From: Oscillospiraceae bacterium
GTDB lineage: Bacteria; Bacillota; Clostridia; Oscillospirales; Oscillospiraceae
DNA length: 49,509 nucleotides
NCBI GenBank assembly: GCA_021201735.1
Contig: JAJQEJ010000048.1
Span: 1 to 49,509, forward strand
Reading direction: 5' to 3'
The notes beneath the pieces are model-generated. The model saw only the letters and a program-made list of their open reading frames with translations, ran no database searches and was not told where the DNA came from. Shown piece by piece: positions 40,657 through 48,700 of the stretch. The translations under genes were made by a program, and so were the position numbers. How positions within the stretch are numbered: the first letter of the stretch is position 1; every line of letters starts with the position of its first letter.

Positions 40657-42586
40657 TACAAAAGACTTCCTCCCTGTTTCTGCCGCGGATATCAAGGTGC
40701 GGGGCTGGGAGGATTACGATTTTCTCCTCATCACAGGGGACGCATATGTGGATCACCCCTCTTTCGGCACCGCGATTATCGGGCGCGTGCTGGAGGCGGA
40801 GGGGTATCGCGTCGCCATCCTCGCCCAGCCGGACTGGCGCAAGCCCTCCGCCTTTGCAGCCCTCGGGCGGCCGAGGCTCGGTGTGCTCATCTCCGCGGGC
40901 AATATCGACTCGATGGTCGCCCACTACACCGCTGCGAAGAAGCGCCGTCATGACGACGCCTACTCCCCCGGCCGCAAGGCGGGCCTGCGGCCCGACCGCG
41001 CCACCATCGTCTACGCCAACCGCATCCGCGAGGTGTTTGGCGATATTCCGCTGATCATCGGGGGGCTCGAGGCCTCCCTGCGCCGCTTTGCCCACTACGA
41101 CTATTGGGACGACACGGTGCGCCGCGCAATCCTCTTTGACGCCCAGGCGGATCTATTGACCTACGGCATGGGCGAGACCGCCACGCGGGAGATCGCCGCC
41201 CGCCTTGCCTCAGGCACGCCCCCTGTTGAGATGACCGATATCAAAGGCACCTGCTTTGCGGCAAAAAATCCAGCCGCCTGCGCCTATCCCATGGTGGAGG
41301 TACCCTCCTTCGAGCAGGTCGCGCAGGATCGGCGCGCCTATGCCGAGGCAAATATCGTGGAATACGACGAGCACGACCCGGTGCGCGGCAAGGCGGTGCT
41401 CCAGCGCCACGGTGACCGCATACTCATCGTGAACCCACCCGCCATGCCGCTCAGCGCGGCGGAGCTGGACTTTGTGGCGGAGCTCCCCTATCAGCGCGCG
41501 CCGCACCCCATGTACGACGCGCAGGGCGGCGTGCCCGCGATTGAGGAGGTGCGCTTTTCCGTCACCCACAACCGCGGGTGCTTTGGCGCGTGTAATTTCT
41601 GCTCCCTTGCCTTTCATCAGGGGCGGATGGTGACCGCCCGCAGTCACGAGAGCCTTATCCGCGAGGTCACGGCGCTTACGAAACACCCCGATTTTAAGGG
41701 CTATATCCACGACGTGGGCGGGCCGTCGGCAAACTTCCGCCGCCCCTCCTGCGAGAAACAGCGCAAGGCGGGGCTCTGCAAAAACCGCGCGTGCCTTGCG
41801 CCCACGCCCTGCCCGAATCTGGACGCCGACCACACCGACTACCTCCAGCTCCTGCGCAAGCTGCGCGCCATTCCCGGTATCAAAAAGGTCTTCATCCGTT
41901 CGGGCATCCGCTATGATTTTATGATGCTCGACCGGGGCGGGGAATTTTTCGCGGAGCTGGTGCAGCACCACATCTCCGGGCAGCTCAAGGTGGCACCGGA
42001 GCACTGCGTCGCGGGCGTGCTCGATGAGATGGGCAAGCCCCACATCGACGTGTACGCGCGTTTTAAGCAGAAATATGAGCGGCTCAACCAGCGCTATGGG
42101 AAGGAGCAGTATCTCGTGCCCTATCTCATGTCCTCCCATCCCGGCTGTACGATGCGGGATGCCGTCGCCCTCGCCGAGTGGCTCAGCCGCACAGGGCGGC
42201 AGCCGGAGCAGGTGCAGGACTTCTACCCCACCCCCGGCACACTCTCCACCTGCATGTATCACACGGGACTTGACCCGCACACCATGCGCCCTATCTATGT
42301 TCCAAAGGATGCGCACGAAAAGGCGATGCAGCGTGCGCTGATGCAGTGGAAGCGCCCGGAAAAGCGCCCCCTCGTCCTCGCCGCCCTCAAGGAGGCGGGG
42401 CGGGAGGATCTCATCGGCTACGGAAAGGGCTGTCTCATCCGCCCGAACCGCCCCGCGCCAAGAGATGGCGGAAAGCCGACGGCGCAAAAAGCCACACCGA
42501 AAAAGCAGCCCACCAAACGACAAAAGGGCTGGGCGGCCGCCAAGCCCAAGAAAAACAGCCGCCCACACAAAAAGCATTCCTCGTGA
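40649..42586 (+). CDS. ygiQ: YgiQ family radical SAM protein
   Basis: A 645-aa member of the YgiQ/UPF0313 family. The N-terminal domain (VSAADIKVRGWEDYDFLLIT, DHPSFGTAIIGRVLE) precedes a radical SAM core with CxxxCxxC in HNRGCFGACNFCSLAFHQGR. GHDVGGPSAN-like YIHDVGGPSANF and QDFYPTPGTLSTCMYHTG are further family blocks. The C-terminus (about 50 residues) is very rich in Lys, Pro and Ala and looks disordered. ATG at 40649 overlaps the previous stop (ATGTATGA). The long upstream frame from 40427 is a shadow. The reaction is unknown. Confidence 0.93.
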   Translation: MYDTKDFLPVSAADIKVRGWEDYDFLLITGDAYVDHPSFGTAIIGRVLEAEGYRVAILAQPDWRKPSAFAALGRPRLGVLISAGNIDSMVAHYTAAKKRRHDDAYSPGRKAGLRPDRATIVYANRIREVFGDIPLIIGGLEASLRRFAHYDYWDDTVRRAILFDAQADLLTYGMGETATREIAARLASGTPPVEMTDIKGTCFAAKNPAACAYPMVEVPSFEQVAQDRRAYAEANIVEYDEHDPVRGKAVLQRHGDRILIVNPPAMPLSAAELDFVAELPYQRAPHPMYDAQGGVPAIEEVRFSVTHNRGCFGACNFCSLAFHQGRMVTARSHESLIREVTALTKHPDFKGYIHDVGGPSANFRRPSCEKQRKAGLCKNRACLAPTPCPNLDADHTDYLQLLRKLRAIPGIKKVFIRSGIRYDFMMLDRGGEFFAELVQHHISGQLKVAPEHCVAGVLDEMGKPHIDVYARFKQKYERLNQRYGKEQYLVPYLMSSHPGCTMRDAVALAEWLSRTGRQPEQVQDFYPTPGTLSTCMYHTGLDPHTMRPIYVPKDAHEKAMQRALMQWKRPEKRPLVLAALKEAGREDLIGYGKGCLIRPNRPAPRDGGKPTAQKATPKKQPTKRQKGWAAAKPKKNSRPHKKHSS

Positions 42587-42606
42587 ATAAGGGAGTACCG
42601 TACCAT

Positions 42607-43341
42607 ATGACAAAATCCTTTTTTCTGCACCTCGCGCGCCTGCTCTTTTGCGGTATCATGTTCTGCATCGGCTTTTTTTATTGGCTGACCGACCCCACAC
42701 AGCTCGACTTCACGTCGCCTACCGGCAATCGGTTATTTCTGGCCGTTATCTGGCTCTTTCTCTTCTTCAGCATCCTTCTGCGCCTGATCCCCAATCCCAC
42801 CTCCGCCATTGGGGCGCGCAAGCAGTTTGCCCGCTACTACAAGCCCGCCCCGCAGGCGGACGGGAAAGGCCCCCCGCCACTCCATCGCGGGGTACTCCTC
42901 TCCGCTGCGGCGTGGATTGTATTGAATGTGATCGTGCTGCTTGCGGCGCGTTCGACCGACCTCCTCTCCCCCGCCACCGTGCTGCTACTCGTGCTGCTCT
43001 ATGCGGTGTGCGATATGGTGTGTATCCTCTTTTTCTGCCCGTTTCAGCTTTTATTTCTGCGCAACCGCTGCTGCAGCGTCTGCCGGATCTATAATTGGGA
43101 CTGCATGATGCTCTGCACACCGTTTCTGCTCTACCTCAATATATACTCCCTCCCCCTCGTCCTACTTGCAGAGCTGCTTCTTGTGCTGTGGGAGCGCGCG
43201 GTGTTCCGGAACCCGCAGTATTTCAGCGATAAGACCAACACCGCCCTGCGCTGCGCCAATTGCACCGACCGCTTTTGCCACCTGCGTGGCAAAATACAAG
43301 CCCCCCACCCCCGCCGCAGGCCCTCTGAAAATGAGCTATAA
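42607..43341 (+). CDS. cysteine-rich multi-pass membrane protein
   Basis: A 244-aa protein of unknown function that I associate with a widespread clostridial family. About four to six hydrophobic segments are visible, starting at FFLHLARLLFCGIMFCIGFF. Conserved-looking cysteine sets occur in RNRCCSVCRIYNWD, between membrane segments, and in RCANCTDRFCHLR near the C-terminus, suggesting metal or iron-sulfur binding on one side of the membrane. GGGAG lies upstream of the ATG. It is the last gene before a strong terminator and could be cotranscribed with ygiQ. Confidence 0.72.
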   Translation: MTKSFFLHLARLLFCGIMFCIGFFYWLTDPTQLDFTSPTGNRLFLAVIWLFLFFSILLRLIPNPTSAIGARKQFARYYKPAPQADGKGPPPLHRGVLLSAAAWIVLNVIVLLAARSTDLLSPATVLLLVLLYAVCDMVCILFFCPFQLLFLRNRCCSVCRIYNWDCMMLCTPFLLYLNIYSLPLVLLAELLLVLWERAVFRNPQYFSDKTNTALRCANCTDRFCHLRGKIQAPHPRRRPSENEL

Positions 43342-43354
43342 GTTGAATGTGCAC

Positions 43355-43390
43355 ACACCGCTTGAATGGAGACATTCAGGCGGTGTTTTT
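43355..43390 (+). terminator. terminator after the pyr-ygiQ run
   Basis: A 14-bp stem (43355-43368 with 43373-43386, one wobble) with a GAGA loop and a run of T at 43386-43390. It lies 14 nt past the stop of the membrane protein and separates it from spoIIAA. Confidence 0.9.
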
Positions 43391-43561
43391 GCAGGACTGT
43401 ACCATTGATCGGTACCCCTTGCCATTCCTCAACGCGTCATCCCCCTTAAATATTTTTTGGATACACACGCATAGGGCTTGCTTCGACAAAAATAATCCCA
43501 CTGAGTGCGTATAATCAAAATACCATTTTTTCCTATTTACCTGACAGGAGGGACAAGCACC

Positions 43562-43891
43562 ATGCCAGTAACCTGCTCCGGCGACAAAAACCGCCTGATC
43601 CTCACCCTCACCGGCGAGATTGACCATCACCACACCAAGTCCATCATGCAGGAGATCGTCCGCAATCTGGAGGCACATCTACCCAGAACGCTGGTGCTCG
43701 ACCTGCAGGGCGTGACGTTCATGGACAGCTCCGGCATTGCCGTTATGCTGCGCACCTATCGGCAGGCCAGCCAGCTCGGCACCGCACTGGAGGTATGCAA
43801 CGTCCCCGCGCAGGCGGAGAAGGTGCTGCACATGGCGGGGGTGGACAAGCTGATCCATTTTTCTAAATCAAAAACACTGACCCACAGATAA
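43562..43891 (+). CDS. spoIIAA: anti-sigma F factor antagonist SpoIIAA
   Basis: A 109-aa STAS-domain protein. When dephosphorylated it pulls SpoIIAB off sigma-F and starts forespore transcription. LILTLTGEIDHHHTKSIMQE and the phosphorylation-site motif FMDSSGIAVMLRTYRQ match Bacillus SpoIIAA. ATG at 43562 follows GGAGG by 10 nt; the longer frame from 43505 is not supported. It is first of the spoIIA operon. A sigma-H promoter is expected upstream, but I could not find a convincing one. Confidence 0.96.
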   Translation: MPVTCSGDKNRLILTLTGEIDHHHTKSIMQEIVRNLEAHLPRTLVLDLQGVTFMDSSGIAVMLRTYRQASQLGTALEVCNVPAQAEKVLHMAGVDKLIHFSKSKTLTHR

Positions 43892-43907
43892 AAAGGAGGT
43901 TTACATA

Positions 43908-44354
43908 ATGACAAATTGCACCAACGAAGTCACCCTTGACTTCTCCAGCCGCTCGGCAAACGAGGGCTTCGCGCGCACTACGGCGGCCTGCTTTGCCGCC
44001 CAGCTCGACCCGACTCTCGACGAGGTAAACGACATCAAAACCGCCGTCAGCGAGGCCGTCACCAACTGCATTGTCCACGCTTATCCGGACTCTCTGGGAA
44101 AAATCCGCATGCGCATGCGCCTCTATGACGACGGCAGCATAGAGATTATGGTCAAGGACTGGGGGCTGGGCATTACCGACGTGTTGCAGGCGCGCACCCC
44201 CCTGTTCACCACAGGCAGCGAGGAGCGCTCCGGCATGGGCTTTACGATTATGGAGAGCTTTATGGACGGGCTCAAGGTACGCTCTACCCCCTGTAAGGGC
44301 ACCACCGTCACCCTGCGCAAAAAAATATCCCCGCGCCTTGGGGTGCGTACTTGA
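43908..44354 (+). CDS. spoIIAB: anti-sigma F factor SpoIIAB
   Basis: A 148-aa serine kinase and anti-sigma factor of the GHKL ATPase fold that holds sigma-F inactive and phosphorylates SpoIIAA. The N box (VSEAVTNCIVHAYP), the G1 box KDWGLGI and the G2 region SGMGFTIMESFMD are visible. GGAGG is 8 nt before the ATG. Its stop overlaps the sigF TTG start by 4 nt (TTGA). Confidence 0.97.
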   Translation: MTNCTNEVTLDFSSRSANEGFARTTAACFAAQLDPTLDEVNDIKTAVSEAVTNCIVHAYPDSLGKIRMRMRLYDDGSIEIMVKDWGLGITDVLQARTPLFTTGSEERSGMGFTIMESFMDGLKVRSTPCKGTTVTLRKKISPRLGVRT

Positions 44355-45097
44355 GCGTAGCGGATACCCCCGTACTGCTTGAGGAGGCGCGGCAGGGCGA
44401 CAACGACGCCTGCACCCGCCTGATGGAGGAAAACGCGGGGCTAATATGGAGTATCGTGCGCCGCTACGCAGGGCGCGGCGTGGATACGGAAGATCTCTAT
44501 CAGCTCGGCTGTCTCGGCTTTCTCAAGGCGGTAAGGGGCTTTGACCCCGATTACGGGTGCCAGTTTTCCACCTACGCGGTGCCGAAAATCGCGGGGGAAA
44601 TTCGCCGCTTCCTCCGCGACGATGGGCCGGTCAAGGTCAGCCGCAGTTTTAAGGAGCAGGCGGTCATCATCCGCATTGCGCGGGAAAAGCTCGCCGCCGC
44701 ACAAGGGCGCGACCCGACCCTCTCAGAGCTCTCCGCCGAGACGGGGCTGCAGCCGGAGGAGATCGCGGCGGCCGAGGACGCGACCAGCCCCGTACTCTCC
44801 CTCCAGATGGAGACGGGGGACGGCACGACGCTTGAGGGACTCCTGGGTACCGAGGGTATGGAGGAGGGCATTGTGGAGCGCGAGGCGCTGCATACCGCCA
44901 TCTCCTCCCTGCCGGAACGGGACCGCAAGGTCGTCCTCCTGCGCTATTTCAAGGGGCTGACGCAGGACAAAACGGCCAAGGTGCTCGGCGTATCACAGGT
45001 GCAGGTATCCCGTCTTGAGCGCAAGGCGGTGGAGCGCCTGCGCACACTGCTCATCGGCGAGTGGGAGCCGCCGCCGAACGCTAAATCTTCCAAATAA
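44351..45097 (+). CDS. sigF: RNA polymerase sporulation sigma factor SigF
   Basis: A 248-aa sigma-70 family factor, the first forespore-specific sigma. Region 2 contains YAGRGVDTEDLYQLGCLGFL and FSTYAVPKIAGEIRRFLRDD; region 4 ends GVSQVQVSRLERKAVERLR. It starts at TTG, overlapping spoIIAB by 4 nt, which ties its synthesis to that of its inhibitor. The start agrees with family length. Confidence 0.97.
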   Translation: MSVADTPVLLEEARQGDNDACTRLMEENAGLIWSIVRRYAGRGVDTEDLYQLGCLGFLKAVRGFDPDYGCQFSTYAVPKIAGEIRRFLRDDGPVKVSRSFKEQAVIIRIAREKLAAAQGRDPTLSELSAETGLQPEEIAAAEDATSPVLSLQMETGDGTTLEGLLGTEGMEEGIVEREALHTAISSLPERDRKVVLLRYFKGLTQDKTAKVLGVSQVQVSRLERKAVERLRTLLIGEWEPPPNAKSSK

Positions 45098-45106
45098 AAT
45101 CGGCAA

Positions 45107-45142
45107 CAAAAAGGAGCATCCTCTCGGATACTCCTTTTTGTT
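45107..45142. terminator. bidirectional terminator between sigF and tRNA operon
   Basis: A stem of about 14 bp with one mismatch (45107-45121 with 45126-45140) and a TCTC loop has five T on the 3' arm in either direction. It ends sigF on the + strand and the tRNA transcript on the - strand. Confidence 0.85.
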
Positions 45143-45216
<74 letters not shown>

Positions 45217-45260
45217 ATATGGATAACAGGAGCAAATACTTGCCCCTGTTATCATTTGCG

Positions 45261-45336
45261 TGGAGCAGGTGACGAGGCTCGAACTCGCTACCTCCACCTT
45301 GGCAAGGTGGCGCTCTACCAGATGAGCTACACCTGC
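45261..45336 (-). tRNA. tRNA-Gly (GCC)
   Basis: The acceptor arm GCAGGTG/CACCTGC, the T arm GAGTTCGAGCCTC and encoded CCA are clear. The anticodon loop CTTGCCA gives GCC at 45303-45301. Confidence 0.95.
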
Positions 45337-45377
45337 GGAACACCCTCCAAGATCATGCTATGACCCACAGAGGGAAT

Positions 45378-45453
<76 letters not shown>

Positions 45454-45498
45454 ATCCTATAGAAGGGAATGCTGCGGGCTGCAAGCAGCCCACAGCGC

Positions 45499-45575
<77 letters not shown>

Positions 45576-45578
45576 AGA

Positions 45579-45654
45579 TGGTGGGAACAACAGGGCTCGA
45601 ACCTGTGACATCATGCTTGTAAGGCATGCGCTCTACCAGCTGAGCTATGCTCCC
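45579..45654 (-). tRNA. tRNA-Val (TAC)
   Basis: The acceptor GGGAGCA/TGTTCCC (one wobble), the T arm ACAGGTTCGAGCCCTGT and encoded CCA are clear. The anticodon loop CTTACAA gives TAC at 45621-45619. It is first in the tRNA operon, only 3 nt before tRNA-Asp. Confidence 0.95.
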
Positions 45655-45688
45655 GATCGTACCCGGTTTTTACAAGCGGGCGAAATTT

Positions 45689-45717
45689 ATTATACTAAAA
45701 ACGGTCATTCTTGTCAA
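45689..45717 (-). promoter_or_regulatory. consensus sigma-A promoter of the tRNA operon
   Basis: TTGACA (45717-45712), 17 nt and TATAAT (45694-45689) on the - strand: a perfect consensus, 34 nt upstream of tRNA-Val. Confidence 0.92.
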
Positions 45718-45738
45718 TACAATTCTTTCATCTTCCGT

Positions 45739-45774
45739 AAAAAACTCCGGCAGGTGCCAATCCCCTGCCGGAGT
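45739..45774 (-). terminator. terminator of the SLH surface protein gene
   Basis: A perfect 11-bp stem (45744-45754 with 45764-45774) is followed on the - strand by six T. It begins 7 nt past the stop codon. Confidence 0.92.
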
Positions 45775-45781
45775 GCTACAT

Positions 45782-48700
45782 TTATTCTGAAGCCTTTGCC
45801 ACGCTGTGCTCTACCGCAGCGGTCATAATATCCGCCCAGCCCCAATAGCCGCTCTGTACGTCGGAGAAGGGCATCGCACTGCCGTCAAAGAGTGTCGCGG
45901 AGGTGTCGCGGCCGAGCAGCCGGTTGAATACCGTCACGGCCTCCGCGCGGGTGATCGACGCATCCGGGCGGAACGTACCGTCGGAATACCCGCTCATGAG
46001 GCCCCGGTCAGCCGCCGCCGCGATATATCCCGCCGTCCAGTCATCGGCGGAGACGTCGGAGAAGGTACTCGTTCCGCTGGCCGAAACCTCCAGATACTGA
46101 ATGATCAGCGCGCTGAACTCGCCGCGGGTGATGGGGGTATCCGGGCGGAAGGTGCCGTCGGAATAGCCATGGACAAAGCCGGTGCCTGCGAGATAGGTCA
46201 CCGCCTGATAGTACCATGCGCCGCTGGTCACATCGGAATACGCCGCGCCGGAGACCGCGGTGGCGTCCGACCCCAGCCCGATGACCGAGAGGTTATACAT
46301 GACCTGCGCAACCTCCGCGCGGGTGAGGCTGCCCTCCGGCTGAAACGTGCCGTTCGGATAGCCGTTCACATAGGGGGAGACGACATCCGCTTCCTCCCAG
46401 TCTGCATAGAGCGAGAAGGATTTGGTCACCTTGGTTGTGAAGTCGTAGATCTGCGTGCCGTCCTCGTCCAGATACCAGCCGGTGAAGAGATACCCGTAGC
46501 GGTTGGGGGACGCGGGCGCGGATACTGCAGCACCGCTCGTGACGTCTTTGGTCTTATAGGTATCGTCCGTCCGCCCATCGTTCCAGAGGAAGGTCACGGT
46601 GTAGGTGGTGTCGTCGGTGTCTTTGGTACCACCGGTGCTCTTGGTGCGCCACTGGGCGTATAGTGTCGTGTCGTCCGCCACAGCAAAGGTACCGCCCGCC
46701 GTGTAGCGCGTGCCGGAGCCGTCCTTCTCGGTATTCCAGCCTGTAAAGGTGTACCCGGTGCGGCTGATCCCTGTTTCGGTATTGGACTTCACGGCGTAGG
46801 TCGAGCCGATGACAAGGCCCGATTCGGCATAGCTCCCGCTGCCGCCGTTGGCGTTATAGGTCACCGTGCGGATGTTAAGCGACCACTGGGCATAGAGTGT
46901 CATGTCGTCGTCCAGCGTTAACGTCGCGCCCGCCTGATAGGCTGTACCGGAGCCGTCGGCCGTAGTGTTCCAGCCTGTAAAGACATAATCGGTGCGGCTG
47001 ATCGCCGTATCCGTGTTGGAGCGCACGGTGTAGACGGTGCCCTGCTGCACAGCCGGGTCCTGATAGCTCCCCGTTCCGCCGTTGGCGTCGTAGGTCACGG
47101 AGCGTGTTGCGTAGTCGATATCATGGTTATTCAGGGGAGAGAGATAGGTGCCCGTAGCGTCTTGCACACTTGTCTCCGCGTAGCCGATATTTACGGGCGT
47201 AGTCGCCGCCGGCTCTACCGCCACAGCGGCAAGATTGTCATCAAAGTGTGTGTCGCTGGACGTGTTGAGATTGGAATAGTCGATATTATCCTCCGTATAA
47301 ATGCCACCGCCGCTGGCCGCCGTGTTATCTGTGATGTAAACAGTGCCGGTCGCGTCAAACGTAGCCATCGCCCCACCGGCTCCCCCGTACACCAGATAAA
47401 TGCCGCCGCCGTTGCCGCTTGCGGTGTTATCGGTGACTGCAGGTGTTGCGGAGCTGCCGCCCGTCATCGTGAAGCTGCCGCCGTTACCGCCCGCGTCCAC
47501 ATAGACGCCGCCGCCGCTGACCGCGCTGTTACCGGTGATTTCGCCGCCGTCCATAACTGCGCTGCCGGAACCGCTGACGTACACACCGCCGCCGTTGCCG
47601 CCGGAACTGGTGGTGGCGCTGTAGGACGTCTCATTTGCGCTGATACTGCCTGCGTTCATCTCAAGCGTACCGTTTACATACACCCCGCCGCCGTCGCCGC
47701 CGGTTGTGTCGTTAGTAACATCACTATGGGTCTTGTTGCCGGTAATCGTGCCTACCGTCGCATTCCCGAACGCGTCGGTTTCCGCATCCATGGTCAGCTT
47801 ACACCCGGTACCCACGAAAACACCGCCGCCGTTGGCGCGCAGGGCGATGTTGCCGCTGATCTCGCCACCGGTCATGGTGACACCGGTGGTATAAGTGCCG
47901 CTGCTATCCTGCAATAACACCACACCGCCGCCGTAGTACTGCGCCGTGTTCGTCTGAATCAGGGTTCCGGTGCCGATGGAAACGGTGCTATTGCCGCTGG
48001 AACCGGCGACAACATACAGGGCGCCGCCAATTTCCGCCTCGTTCCCGGAAAGTTCGACGTTTGCAAGGGTAACCGTCGAGCCCAGGGCGAACACGCCGCC
48101 GCCGTTACCGCCATTGCCCATTGTGGTGGTGGCTTCCGCGTAGTTGTCGCTTATGATGCCGCCGGTCAACGCCAGTGTTGCACCGCTCCCATATATGCCG
48201 CCGCCGTTGCCGCCGCTCTGTATGCTGGCGTCCGTATTGCTGTTGGCTATATTTCCGCTGATGGCACCGCCGGACATGGAAAACGTGACTCCGGGATTCA
48301 AAAATATGCCGCCGCCGTTGCCGCCGCTGCCCGATGTGCCGGCCATCACCTCGTTGTCGCTGATCGTTCCGCCATTGAGTGTGAAGGTACCACCGTTATA
48401 GGCGTACACACCGCCGCCACCGCCGCCGGTGGATGTGTCGGCCGGGTCAAACGTCAGATTCCCACTGATGGTGCCGCCATCCATCGTAAAGCTGCACTTC
48501 TGGCCTATATACATGCCGCCGCCATTTGCACGTAAGGCAACATTGCCGCTGATTTCACCGCCCGACATGATTGCTGTGGTGACATTTGCGTCGGTACTGT
48601 CTTTGACCAGAATCACACCGCCTGCATAATTTCGCGCCGTATTATCCTTGATAGCGGCAGTGTCGCTTATCGTTAATGAACTGGCGGCAGTTGCAGTTGC

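Noticed and set aside
40070-41095. 341-codon antisense frame across the fusion gene and ygiQ
   Set aside because: It spans two genuine genes on the other strand and is Arg/Pro-rich, typical of a shadow frame.
41210-42613. 467-codon open frame antisense to ygiQ
   Set aside because: It mirrors the ygiQ reading frame in G+C-rich sequence, has no recognisable domain and lacks a ribosome binding site; ygiQ itself is clearly coding.
43391-43561. Sigma-H promoter for spoIIAA
   Set aside because: Expected from Bacillus, but no convincing AGGA...GAAT pair was found; an ATAGGGCTT and AATAAT pair is too weak to call.
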